Shown here: positions 17,446-25,734 of the stretch, in pieces
Numbering within the stretch: position 1 is the first letter of the stretch
Layout of the letters: each line of letters starts with the position of its first letter
Source: an uncultured Prochlorococcus sp.
GTDB taxonomy: Bacteria > Cyanobacteriota > Cyanobacteriia > PCC-6307 > Cyanobiaceae
Assembly (NCBI GenBank): GCA_902634515.1
Contig: CACPKH010000011.1
Location: 1 to 43,661, forward strand
Direction of reading: 5' to 3'
Length of the DNA: 43,661 nt
Program-made: the position numbers and the translations under genes
The notes under the pieces: model-generated
Told to the model about the DNA's origin: nothing
The model's database searches: none
Seen by the model: only the letters and a program-made list of their open reading frames with translations

Positions 17446-18117
17446 GTGTCAGAAAAGAAATCTAGTTCTAACGAAGGCTCTCAGAATCCATATTTGACAC
17501 TTGGGTTAAAGCCTGGTGCCAGTTTTGAGGAGGTGCAGAAAGCAAGAAATGATCGGCTTTCTGAAATTGGCGACGACCCAATTTTAAAAGCAAAAATTGA
17601 GGCATCTTTTGATTCCCTCTTAATGGACAGCTTGAAAGCAAGACAACTTGGCAAGGTTAGCAATGATGCTGTAGATGCTTCTAAAAGAGAGAATTCTAAG
17701 AATGTAGTAGGCGGGAGTAATATTTTGACTCGGTTAAATAGTCTAAAGTTTTCAAAGAAAGAGAATGATAATCAGAATATTCTACCTGACATTAATATGC
17801 CTCAGGGTCAAGATCTAATTACTCGAATATCGCTTGGCTTCCTTGGCATAGTATTGATCTTAATATCACCTGATGAGAGTACTCAAGTTATACTTTCATT
17901 ATCAACGATTTTTCTTTTTATTAGTTATGTGAAGGGTGGCAGAGGGTTGCTTAGATCTTTAGGTTGGAGTGTTGTCTTCTTGTCTCTTGGTTTAATATTT
18001 GGAGGTATCTTTGTAAGTGGGATGGCCAATATTTCAGAAAGTATGAATATATTGACCCCAAACAAAGTTCAAGGCTTGGTATCAATATTATTGATTTGGA
18101 TAGGTTCTCTCTTCTAG
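17446..18117 (+). CDS. CPP1-like (DUF3353) J-like membrane protein
   Basis: 223 residues with a GTG start. An N-terminal J-like segment (NPYLTLGLKPGASFEEVQKA, residues 14-33) lacks the HPD motif, as in the CPP1 family of cyanobacteria and plastids, where the plant protein chaperones protochlorophyllide oxidoreductase. The C-terminal half has three or four hydrophobic helices (ITRISLGFLGIVLILISPDE, VILSLSTIFLFISYV, SVVFLSLGLIFGGIFVSGMA and a final span), so it is a thylakoid or plasma-membrane protein. It follows prfC by 68 bases and ends convergently with hslO. Confidence 0.85.
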   Translation: MSEKKSSSNEGSQNPYLTLGLKPGASFEEVQKARNDRLSEIGDDPILKAKIEASFDSLLMDSLKARQLGKVSNDAVDASKRENSKNVVGGSNILTRLNSLKFSKKENDNQNILPDINMPQGQDLITRISLGFLGIVLILISPDESTQVILSLSTIFLFISYVKGGRGLLRSLGWSVVFLSLGLIFGGIFVSGMANISESMNILTPNKVQGLVSILLIWIGSLF

Positions 18118-18140
18118 ATACTTTTATAAGCATCAGGACT

Positions 18141-19043
18141 TTAAATTCTAATTAAATTCCTTAATTCTTCTTCCTCAACCAAGTATTTATTTTTACAAAA
18201 CTGACAAACAAGCTCAGCCTTTTTGTCCTCCTTTAAAATATTAATTAGCTCATCTTTGCCAAGTATTTTAAGTGCAGATACACTTCTTTCTCTAGAACAT
18301 CTGCACTTAAATTTCACCACCTCAGAGTCTTCTTTTGAACTTAAAACCTTAGGTTCAAGGTCAGGGAAAAGTAAGTTAAATAGAGATTCGAGATTATCTT
18401 TGCTTTCAATAAGTCTTTCACTAAAACAATCTATTTGCTTGCATTTTTGTTCTAGAAGATTAATAACTGATTGATTGTCTTTTGCTTTAGGTAATATCTG
18501 AGCTATCAACCCCCCAGTACATATAAGATTATTTTTTATAATTTTCTCTCCAACAAAAACAGCTGATTGAGTTTGTTCAGAGTGTAATAAATATGATGCT
18601 ACATCTTCTCCAATTCCACCTCCTACTAATTCCACAGTGCTATTAAATGGCTCACCTTTTCCGTCATCCCGGATTATATGAAGATAGCCTGTTCCTGATG
18701 CAGTCGAAAAATCAAATGTGTATTGCCCCTTGTTATTTTTGATTAAATCTAATTCAAGTTTTGGATTGCCTACGTATCCTCTTACTGTTCCATCTCTTCC
18801 GGCGTCAACCATTAACCCTTTCAAAGGTCCATCAGATTGCATACGCAATGTGACTCTCCCATGACGCACCTTCATTGAACTAGCGAGTAATAAACCTGCA
18901 CTCATTGCTCTACCAATTAACACTGATGTTAAATAAGAGAGATTATGTCTCCTTTGCGTTTCTTGTGTAGCTTCAGTTGTAAGGACTGCTACAAGTCTAA
19001 TTGAGCCTTCTGCGGCTGTAGCTCTTACTAATTTATCAGCCAT
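18141..19043 (-). CDS. hslO: Redox-regulated chaperone Hsp33
   Basis: 300 residues. Hsp33 is a cytoplasmic holdase activated by oxidation of a zinc-binding cysteine cluster. All four cysteines are visible near the C-terminus as C247-x-C249 (KCRCSRE) and C280-xx-C283 ([10 protein letters not shown]), the canonical CxC...CxxC arrangement. The N-terminal chaperone core carries typical segments such as [20 protein letters not shown]-like [20 protein letters not shown] and [11 protein letters not shown]. It starts 9 bases after the ABC ATPase gene on the same strand, suggesting one operon. ATG start. No missing key residues were seen. Confidence 0.95.
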   Translation of the reverse strand: MADKLVRATAAEGSIRLVAVLTTEATQETQRRHNLSYLTSVLIGRAMSAGLLLASSMKVRHGRVTLRMQSDGPLKGLMVDAGRDGTVRGYVGNPKLELDLIKNNKGQYTFDFSTASGTGYLHIIRDDGKGEPFNSTVELVGGGIGEDVASYLLHSEQTQSAVFVGEKIIKNNLICTGGLIAQILPKAKDNQSVINLLEQKCKQIDCFSERLIESKDNLESLFNLLFPDLEPKVLSSKEDSEVVKFKCRCSRERSVSALKILGKDELINILKEDKKAELVCQFCKNKYLVEEEELRNLIRI

Positions 19044-19052
19044 GTTTTTTCT

Positions 19053-19694
19053 TCAAGGTTCTTGTAGTGGCATTCTTTTAAGTCTCCGGTTCCTAAGTTG
19101 ATAAGAAGAAACATTTATGCTTTTGAATATTTGAGGCTCATGGGTAACAATGATTAGGATTATATTTGATGAGATTTGCTTGATTAATTTTATTATTTCA
19201 TCTTTTACAGACCAATCGAGTCCTGCAGTTGGTTCGTCTAGTAAAAGAATTTCTGGATTTCTTGTCAATTGAACTGCAATAGAAAGCCTTCTTTGTTGTC
19301 CTCCACTAAGCTCTTCAGGAGTTTTTTTGATATTTATGTTAGATAACCCTACCCTCTTTAACGCTGCATAAATTTCTTCATGGCTTAATCTACGATGACC
19401 CAAGCGCAGTTCTTGCAATACATTTAATCCTATAAAATGTCTTTCAGGGAATTGAAATACAACACCAGAGATTGATCTTCTTTTACTAGCTTTGATTTTC
19501 TCCCCTCTGAAAGTAATAATTCCTTTCTGGGGTTTTGATAGACCACTAATTATCTCAATCAAACTTGTCTTACCACTTCCACTTGGACCTGAAATAATTA
19601 AAGGAGTCCCTAGCCTGGCAATAAGACTGATTTCTTGTAATACGGGTTCTTCAGCAGTGGCAGGGTGATAGCAAATCTTTTTTAGTTCTAGCAT
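19053..19694 (-). CDS. ABC transporter ATP-binding protein, ECF/CbiO-like
   Basis: 213 residues, a bare nucleotide-binding domain. Walker A is GPSGSGKTSLIE, the Q-loop is FQFPERHFIG, the ABC signature ELSGGQQRRLSIA, Walker B LLLDEPTAGLD and the H-loop VTHE. The FPERxxF motif after the Q-loop is characteristic of energy-coupling-factor ATPases (CbiO/EcfA) and of a plastid ABCI-type relative. No permease or binding protein lies next to it; the neighbour is hslO, 9 bases downstream. The transported substrate and partner are therefore unknown. ATG start. Confidence 0.9.
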   Translation of the reverse strand: MLELKKICYHPATAEEPVLQEISLIARLGTPLIISGPSGSGKTSLIEIISGLSKPQKGIITFRGEKIKASKRRSISGVVFQFPERHFIGLNVLQELRLGHRRLSHEEIYAALKRVGLSNINIKKTPEELSGGQQRRLSIAVQLTRNPEILLLDEPTAGLDWSVKDEIIKLIKQISSNIILIIVTHEPQIFKSINVSSYQLRNRRLKRMPLQEP

Positions 19695-19792
19695 GTCAAA
19701 TTTAAAAACTTTTATCTTGAGGTTTCTGTTAGAGGTTTATTGCCTTTAAAAATAGTATCTTGGTTTTAATTAAAAGATTTAGATAGGTAGTA

Positions 19793-20242
19793 ATGGTTAT
19801 GGAAATCATTTTTCGTGAAATCGATCCTTTTAATTGTTGGATTTGGTTGCGATTCTCTGAAATACCTAGTGATGGTGAAAAAAATTATATAGATGGAATA
19901 TTTGATAGCTGGTACGTAATTGGTCGTCTGGGAGGATTTAATTCTGAAAATCTTCAGGCTCACCACAATTCTTCTGATTTGAGTTGGATGTCATACGACA
20001 ATAATGAAGCACAAGCTACTCTACCTTCTGTAATGCATAATCTTGGACATTTTGAATATGAAGGAGAATGGGCTCGATGTTGGGTTGATTTAGGAACATC
20101 TGATGCTATTGCACTTGATGTTTTGATCAACTCTTTGCTACAGATAAATGGAGAAGTCGTTCAACTTCGACAACTCTTAATTGGTGGAAAAAATGACGAT
20201 TGGCCAGTAGACATTCACCCAGACGCCGTCTTTGACTCCTGA
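19793..20242 (+). CDS. DUF3531 family protein
   Basis: 149 residues; ATG at 19793 with another in-frame ATG two codons downstream (19799). The pattern FREIDPFNCWIWLRFSEIPS near the N-terminus, GRLGGFNSENLQ, and the aromatic FEYEGEWARCWVDLGTSDAI match DUF3531, a family restricted to cyanobacteria and plastids. The last stretch DDWPVDIHPD is also typical. It is soluble with no targeting signal. Its function is not established. It is 11 bases upstream of rsmE and on the same strand, so the two are probably cotranscribed. It is divergent from the ABC ATPase. Confidence 0.87.
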   Translation: MVMEIIFREIDPFNCWIWLRFSEIPSDGEKNYIDGIFDSWYVIGRLGGFNSENLQAHHNSSDLSWMSYDNNEAQATLPSVMHNLGHFEYEGEWARCWVDLGTSDAIALDVLINSLLQINGEVVQLRQLLIGGKNDDWPVDIHPDAVFDS

Positions 20243-20253
20243 TATTAGATCTT

Positions 20254-21024
20254 GTGGCAGAACTAAGAAGACTTTTCATCGAACATAGTCGACTTAAAAA
20301 GCTAGATAATGAATCTTCTCTTGATTTGTTACCAAAAGAAGAACACTATTTAACTAGAGTTTTACGTCTAAGGAATCGAGACTCTGTCTTGATTACAGAT
20401 GGGTTGGGAAATCTTTGGGAAGCAACTATCAGGATGAATAATAAAATCACTTTAAATTCATCATTTCATGATCCCCTGGAAAAGAAATCATTATTAAAAC
20501 CACTTCTTTGTCTTGCGGTAGTTATTCCGAAGAAAGGCTTTAGCGATATACTTCGAATGAGCTCTGAAATAGGTATCGATATCTTTCAGCCCTTAATTTC
20601 AGAAAGAAGTATTAATAAAGAATTAGGCAAATACCCTACTGCTCGTTGGGACTCAATTTTAAATGAGGCTGTTGAGCAATCTGAACGGCTGTGGAAACCA
20701 GAGTTAAGGAACACTATGAAATTTGATAGTTGGGTAATGAGTTGTCCTTCTAATATTTCATTTTCAATAGGAGCTACTAGACAAAACAATTGCGATGGAT
20801 TCGAATTTTGGTTAGGTAATGTGCCAAGTCAATCTAATGAAGTTTGGATTGCTATTGGTCCAGAAGGAGGTTGGACCAATAATGAATTGAGATTGGCTAG
20901 AAAACAATCTTTTCCTGTAGTTCATTTTGGCGATACAATAATGAGAACATCTACTGCTGCAATATCCGCATCTCAGTTGATGGCTTCATGGAAAAGAAAG
21001 GTCAGATTAAGTAATCTGAATTAG
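20254..21024 (+). CDS. rsmE: 16S rRNA (uracil-1498 N3) methyltransferase
   Basis: 256 residues with a GTG start. RsmE is a SPOUT-class enzyme that methylates U1498 in the 30S decoding site. The N-terminal PUA-like part has HYLTRVLRLRNRDSVLITDG; the SPOUT knot is shown by AVVIPKKGFSDILRMSSEIG, SERSINKELGKYPTARWDSI, NEAVEQSERLWKPEL, WIAIGPEGGWTNNELRLA and the final TIMRTSTAAISASQLMASWK. These are the standard RsmE motifs in order. It belongs to the short cluster DUF3531-rsmE-DUF92, with 11 and 58 base gaps. Confidence 0.94.
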   Translation: MAELRRLFIEHSRLKKLDNESSLDLLPKEEHYLTRVLRLRNRDSVLITDGLGNLWEATIRMNNKITLNSSFHDPLEKKSLLKPLLCLAVVIPKKGFSDILRMSSEIGIDIFQPLISERSINKELGKYPTARWDSILNEAVEQSERLWKPELRNTMKFDSWVMSCPSNISFSIGATRQNNCDGFEFWLGNVPSQSNEVWIAIGPEGGWTNNELRLARKQSFPVVHFGDTIMRTSTAAISASQLMASWKRKVRLSNLN

Positions 21025-21082
21025 TTTGCCTTAAAGCTTTATGTAAAAAAAATTAACTTTTAACCAATTCTAATATCATAAA

Positions 21083-21832
21083 TTGAATAACTTTTCACTG
21101 CTCTTGCAAAATATTTGGCTTTGGGCTTTTAGTTTGAATTTCATTCTTATATTTCTTGTTCAAGGCCTCCCAGTCCTTACAAAGTCCGGTTGGGTAAATG
21201 CCGGAATATTAGGCACAATCCTTTGGGGATGCTTAGGTTGGCGTGGTTGGCTTTCGGTTGTTATATACCTTCTTCTTGGCTATTTAGTTACTAAGCTTGG
21301 CTTTGCCTACAAGCAATCACAGGGTATAGCCGAAGGGAGAGGCGGATTGCGTGGACCAGAGAATGTTTGGGGCTCAGCCTTTACAGGTGCTTTCCTTGCA
21401 ATTATTTATAGGCTTTTAGATGGTTTTGGGGAACAACTAATTTTCGTAGGCTATGCTGCCAGCTTTGCAGCAAAACTTTCAGATACTTTTGGTAGTGAAA
21501 TAGGTAAAAGATGGGGGAAGAAGGCGTTTTTGATTACGACTCTTAAACCAGTTACTCCCGGAACTGACGGAGCAATCAGTATTGCAGGAACATTTGCGAG
21601 CTTATTAGGTAGTTTTTTAATGACATTAGTCATGTATATTCTTTCTTTCCTTAATGGCCTAGTCCCCTTCATCGTTGTTGTTTTTGCAGGCTTCTTTGCA
21701 ACAATATTAGAGAGTTTTATTGGTGCAATTTTCCAAAATCGAATTAATTGGCTTACTAATGAAGTAGTTAATGGCATACAGACTGGAATCTCTGCTCTTT
21801 TAGCAATGACAGTATTCTTACTTCTGAGTTAA
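21083..21832 (+). CDS. DUF92 family membrane protein (VTE6/phytyl-phosphate kinase-like)
   Basis: 249 residues with a TTG start. About six hydrophobic helices are visible. The family core contains KSGWVNAGILGTILWGCLGW, EGRGGLRGPENVWGSA, AASFAAKLSDTFGSEIGKRW and TLKPVTPGTDGAISIAGTFA. Plant and cyanobacterial members (VTE6) phosphorylate phytyl phosphate for tocopherol/phylloquinone recycling of chlorophyll phytol; whether this protein does so cannot be read directly. It sits 58 bases after rsmE. Its stop is 15 bases from the stop of the convergent SGNH hydrolase gene. Confidence 0.88.
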   Translation: MNNFSLLLQNIWLWAFSLNFILIFLVQGLPVLTKSGWVNAGILGTILWGCLGWRGWLSVVIYLLLGYLVTKLGFAYKQSQGIAEGRGGLRGPENVWGSAFTGAFLAIIYRLLDGFGEQLIFVGYAASFAAKLSDTFGSEIGKRWGKKAFLITTLKPVTPGTDGAISIAGTFASLLGSFLMTLVMYILSFLNGLVPFIVVVFAGFFATILESFIGAIFQNRINWLTNEVVNGIQTGISALLAMTVFLLLS

Positions 21833-21847
21833 TCAAGAGTTTTTTCT

Positions 21848-22501
21848 TTAATTATCAACTTGCTCTAGCCATTTTTGAAGGGACTTCCATTTTTCTACTC
21901 TTTTAAATATCCATTTATGTCCTTCAGTGTTGAGATGTATACCATCCTTTTCAATTAGATTTTCCCAGGAAGCCTCTCCTTTCATAGCGTGGAATATCGG
22001 TAGAAATGGTATGTCAAGTTCAAGGCAGCTTTCTTCTATTTGCCTTTCATATTTTGCACAAGCCTTATTTGAATACCAAAGACATTCTGCAAAAGGCATC
22101 TTAATTTCATTTACTGGTGTTAGTCCTATTACCATTATATTGGTTACATCTTTCATCTCTCGAAGAAGTCTCTCTAGGCCAAATCTAAAGGCTTCTGGTG
22201 ATAGTTGAGGTCTCCCATCTTGTCTACCAATCTTTGCTGTATCATTAAGTCCAATTGATAATAATAGCCCATCTGGATATTTTCTTCGCAACTCACCTCG
22301 GCACTTCCATTCTTGGTTCCATCGCTTAGCGACCCTTTCTAGGCCATCTCCTCGTATTCCTAATGAATAAATAATAGGATAGCCTTTGATTTTCATCCAT
22401 TGTTGACGAAGCCTTTCACACCAACCTCCTCCAAGTGGATCACCCCACCCATAAACAGAACTATCTCCTAAAATAATTAGTTGCTTTAGAGATGAAGACA
22501 T
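21848..22501 (-). CDS. SGNH/GDSL-family hydrolase
   Basis: 217 residues. Block I is LIILGDSSVYGWGDPLGGGW with the nucleophile S14; block III contains IGLNDT with N86; block V is EKDGIHLNTEGHKW giving D186 and H189. All catalytic residues of a lipase/esterase-type SGNH fold are therefore present. There is no signal peptide, so a cytoplasmic esterase, thioesterase or deacylase role is likely. It lies 26 bases beyond phnE on the same strand and may be the last gene of the aminotransferase-phnDCE unit. ATG start. The substrate is unknown. Confidence 0.88.
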   Translation of the reverse strand: MSSSLKQLIILGDSSVYGWGDPLGGGWCERLRQQWMKIKGYPIIYSLGIRGDGLERVAKRWNQEWKCRGELRRKYPDGLLLSIGLNDTAKIGRQDGRPQLSPEAFRFGLERLLREMKDVTNIMVIGLTPVNEIKMPFAECLWYSNKACAKYERQIEESCLELDIPFLPIFHAMKGEASWENLIEKDGIHLNTEGHKWIFKRVEKWKSLQKWLEQVDN

Positions 22502-22527
22502 TTATAAGAGATAGAAGCCTTTCTTGC

Positions 22528-24075
22528 TTATACAGCTTTGAGGCTTAACGAATCATTCTTTAAATTTGATTTTAACTTTTCACTTATTAATTCGCCAATC
22601 ATGGTTAACAGCACAAATGTGGAAACAACAATTATAACTTCGGCCCATGCAAAGGAGGTTAATGATTCTTGCAACTGCCATCCTAATCCAACTCCACCAA
22701 CGACTCCAACTACAGCTGTTTCTCTTAAAATAATGTCGGCCCTGTACAGAGAATATGAAAGATAAGCTATGCTTTTTGGGCTTAGCTTGCCATATAGCCA
22801 AGCGACTCTTTCATTCCCCCCAGATGCTTTTATTGCTAAAGAAATACGATCATCAGTATTGTTAACGGTATCCAGAAGAATTTTGCCCATGATTCCCATG
22901 TTATGAATTCCGAGTGCAAGTGCTGCTACAGAAATACTTGGATTTATAAATAGCAAGAAAAGGATAGCTAATAAGGGAATAGGAACTAGTCTTAAAACTA
23001 GCCAGATTATACTAATTACTTTTCGGCTGAATTCTCCAGGAAGTAATAGGCAAATCAGTGGAGGAGCTCCAATGGCAAGACCAGATGCAAGTAGCATCAT
23101 GTTAATACTTTCAAGTGACAACCTTATTATCTCGAGATCTTTTAGGGCGGCAATAAAATGACTCTTATGAGATAAGGTAACTGGAATAAAGTTAAATGCT
23201 AAGCCTATGTCTATACTCTTTAAGTATGTAAAACTAAAACACAATAAGAAAAATAAAGTACTACATAAGATAATTGAAGTTGATCTTATATTTATTGAGG
23301 ATTGAAATGAGTTTTGAGCTAATTTAATTATTTCTTCAAGGGTAAAGACAACGATGCCTAGAATCCATAATGAAGTCCATACTTCTTTGAATTGAAGTGA
23401 TTGAATACTTAGTTGTAATTCTGTACCAATTCCCCCAAGTCCAAAAACTCCTAACAATGTCGCTCCTCTAATTGCACACTCAAGGCGATAAGCACTATGC
23501 GAAATTATTATAGGAAATAATTTAGGCATTAGAGCAGTTATCAACGCCTCAAGTGAACCAGCTCCGCTGCTCTTTAATGCATATATTTTTCTTGTACCTA
23601 GAGCATCAATTTGATCAGCAAAAACCCTTGCCATTAGAGCAGAGTAAGGGATGGATATTGCTAAAATTGCCACCCAAGTTGTTAGACCAAATACTTGTAA
23701 TAAAAGTAATCCCCAGATAAGTTCGTGAATACCTCTTGGTATAGCTAATAAGCATTTAATGATTTTATGAATTATTTTAGGCGTATTAAAAGTCTTATAG
23801 AAAATATCAGAACAGATTAATCCTAAAAATAAACCATTTATAATGCTGATTATCCATCCAATGAATGCAATTGATAAAGTTACTTTTATGCCATTAATAG
23901 AATTTTCTATGACTAAATAATCAAAAGAAGGAAATAATGCTGATGAGAAGAACTTGTATAATGTATTTATCCCTCCAGAGTGAAAATCGAGAAATATATC
24001 TTTTCCTATTGGTATAATCGCTACTATTGGCAAGAAGCAAATAATTTGGGGTGCCAGGTTTATTTTCTTAAGCAC
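22528..24075 (-). CDS. phnE: Phosphonate/phosphite-type ABC permease, two PhnE modules fused
   Basis: 515 residues, about twice a normal PhnE. The first half has a permease coupling (EAA-like) loop in SSGAGSLEALITALMPKL with downstream GVFGLGGIGTELQLSIQ; the second has ASGGNERVAWLYGKLSPKS with TAVVGVVGGVGLGWQLQESL. Each half has about six hydrophobic spans, so one polypeptide would supply both permease subunits. It imports phosphonate or reduced-phosphorus compounds across the inner membrane with PhnC and PhnD. It overlaps the phnC stop codon by one base (TAATG-type junction), which implies translational coupling. Confidence 0.88.
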   Translation of the reverse strand: MLKKINLAPQIICFLPIVAIIPIGKDIFLDFHSGGINTLYKFFSSALFPSFDYLVIENSINGIKVTLSIAFIGWIISIINGLFLGLICSDIFYKTFNTPKIIHKIIKCLLAIPRGIHELIWGLLLLQVFGLTTWVAILAISIPYSALMARVFADQIDALGTRKIYALKSSGAGSLEALITALMPKLFPIIISHSAYRLECAIRGATLLGVFGLGGIGTELQLSIQSLQFKEVWTSLWILGIVVFTLEEIIKLAQNSFQSSINIRSTSIILCSTLFFLLCFSFTYLKSIDIGLAFNFIPVTLSHKSHFIAALKDLEIIRLSLESINMMLLASGLAIGAPPLICLLLPGEFSRKVISIIWLVLRLVPIPLLAILFLLFINPSISVAALALGIHNMGIMGKILLDTVNNTDDRISLAIKASGGNERVAWLYGKLSPKSIAYLSYSLYRADIILRETAVVGVVGGVGLGWQLQESLTSFAWAEVIIVVSTFVLLTMIGELISEKLKSNLKNDSLSLKAV

Positions 24076-24812
24076 TACTCGTAAAGACTTTTCAATAAGT
24101 AATTATGTACTTCACTTGTTGGAAGATCAAAAAGCACTGTTCCATTCTTCAATCCAATAACTCTTGAAAAGTCTTTTATAAATTCTGGTCTATGTAGGGA
24201 AATAATACTTGTTGAAGGAATCTTGAAATTCTTTATCTTTTTGCTTTGAAGTAAAAGCGACAGAATCTTTTTTACTAATTCAGGGTCAAGGTTAGAAATT
24301 GGTTCGTCTGCTAGAAGTAATTCTGGACTTTGTCTAATAAGACGAGCAATGGCAACTCTTTGTTGCTGACCGCCTGATAACATGTCTACTCTAAGGTTGA
24401 TTATCTCCGGAGGAAGCTCTACTAACTCAAGGTATCTTTTGCAAAGATCAACATTTACTAGGCCAAAGATATTACGGATTGCCCATAAGAAACTATGTTT
24501 GGACAATGCACCTGCATTAATATTTTGAGCAACTGTTAATTCTTCAATTAGCCTTAGATCTTGCCATATTGTACCTATACAAGACCTAGCTTTCCTTTTA
24601 ACCTGGTTTATCTCTACTCCTTTCAATCTTATTGTTCCTTTAGTTGGCTTGATAGTCCCATTAGCAATTTTAATTAAAGTAGTTTTACCTGCTCCACTTT
24701 TACCAATTAGAGCAACTTTCTCATGAGACCAAACAGAGAAGTTGATTTTCTGAAGTCTACTGGTTTTGGTACTGATAAGACTTACATCTTTAAATTCAAG
24801 AATAGGATTCAC
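24075..24812 (-). CDS. phnC: Phosphonate/phosphite-type ABC transporter ATP-binding protein
   Basis: 245 residues. Walker A GKSGAGKTTLIKIANG, signature LSGGQQQRVAIARLI, Walker B LLLADEPISNLDPE and an H-loop histidine in ISLHRPEF are all visible. The context between PhnD and PhnE and the SCIGTIWQDLRLIEELTVAQN stretch (PhnC-like Q-loop) support PhnC. It overlaps the end of phnD by 4 bases (ATGA) and the start of phnE by one base. It energises uptake in the cytoplasmic membrane. No C-P lyase genes are present in this window, so what the cell does with the substrate is not visible here. Confidence 0.92.
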   Translation of the reverse strand: MNPILEFKDVSLISTKTSRLQKINFSVWSHEKVALIGKSGAGKTTLIKIANGTIKPTKGTIRLKGVEINQVKRKARSCIGTIWQDLRLIEELTVAQNINAGALSKHSFLWAIRNIFGLVNVDLCKRYLELVELPPEIINLRVDMLSGGQQQRVAIARLIRQSPELLLADEPISNLDPELVKKILSLLLQSKKIKNFKIPSTSIISLHRPEFIKDFSRVIGLKNGTVLFDLPTSEVHNYLLKSLYE

Positions 24813-25726
24813 CTGATTTTCCCTATTTCTCTCCCAATGGTTTCAATTTCTTTATATTGGTAGTTATAGGCTGGTATGAATTTTTTTGCACCAAACAGCT
24901 TTAATATTTTCCTTTGATTTGAGGAATTTCTTTTATTCATGTTTAAAAAGAAATTTTGCAACTTATCTGTAAAGCCTTCTCCAAAACGATTGTCTAGATC
25001 AGGTTGAACTACCCAGTGGTAATCAAAGTATGGAGGAGTACGCCAAATCACTTTTAATTTTGAAGAGTTAATTTCTCCAGAGGCTAAGCGTTCTTCCCAG
25101 ACTTGCTCATTAAGCGCACCAGCTTCATATGAACCACTTTGAACAAGAGCTATTGTTGCATCATGACTCCCACTAAAACCAGGTCTTCCACCTTGGAAAT
25201 CAGAAAGACTAACCTTTGCTTGTTTGAGATAATATTGTGGCATAAGTCTCCCTGAGGTAGAGGATTCAGAGCCAAAAGTAAATCGTTTACCTCTTAAAAG
25301 GCTAAGTTCATCAATATCATTTATCACTGGAAGATTACTTTTATGATTTGCGATAAAAACACTATAAAACTCTGCATCTATGTCTCTTTGAGCAAGAGCT
25401 TTAGAACCAGGAGTCTGTAGCCTCGCTTGAACTCCTGTTAATCCTCCAAACCATACTAAATCAAGGTTTTTTGTTCTAAAAGAAGTTACGGCAGAAGAAT
25501 AATTAATAACTGGTATATATTTAACGGGTACCTGAAGTTCTTTGCTAAGTTCATTAGCTAGAATTTTGTACATTCGGTTCAAACGTTCTGGATTCTGATC
25601 AGGAATAGCGCTTATCTTTAAACTTTCTTGCGAAAGTACATGGGTTTGGTTAGTGAATAACCTTACTAGTAGCAATAGGCTAATTAAACCACTACTTTTA
25701 AAAATTCGGATAAAAAGTTTTTTCAT
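24809..25726 (-). CDS. phnD: Phosphonate/phosphite-type substrate-binding protein
   Basis: 305 residues. An N-terminal signal peptide (GLISLLLLVRLFTNQTHVLS) leads to a periplasmic binding protein. Family motifs are ISAIPDQNPERLNRMYKILA, VPVKYIPVINYSSAVTSFRT and LDLVWFGGLTGVQARL, which place it in the PhnD/PtxB group. Marine cyanobacterial members bind methylphosphonate, phosphite or hypophosphite with different strength; residues alone do not tell me which. It is the first transporter gene of the run and starts 8 bases after the aminotransferase stop. ATG start. It overlaps phnC by 4 bases. Confidence 0.92.
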   Translation of the reverse strand: MKKLFIRIFKSSGLISLLLLVRLFTNQTHVLSQESLKISAIPDQNPERLNRMYKILANELSKELQVPVKYIPVINYSSAVTSFRTKNLDLVWFGGLTGVQARLQTPGSKALAQRDIDAEFYSVFIANHKSNLPVINDIDELSLLRGKRFTFGSESSTSGRLMPQYYLKQAKVSLSDFQGGRPGFSGSHDATIALVQSGSYEAGALNEQVWEERLASGEINSSKLKVIWRTPPYFDYHWVVQPDLDNRFGEGFTDKLQNFFLNMNKRNSSNQRKILKLFGAKKFIPAYNYQYKEIETIGREIGKIR

Positions 25727-25734
25727 TATCGATT

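Noticed and set aside
21451-21777. 108-codon minus-strand frame inside the DUF92 gene
   Set aside because: The + strand encodes a conserved multi-span membrane protein; this frame is its shadow.
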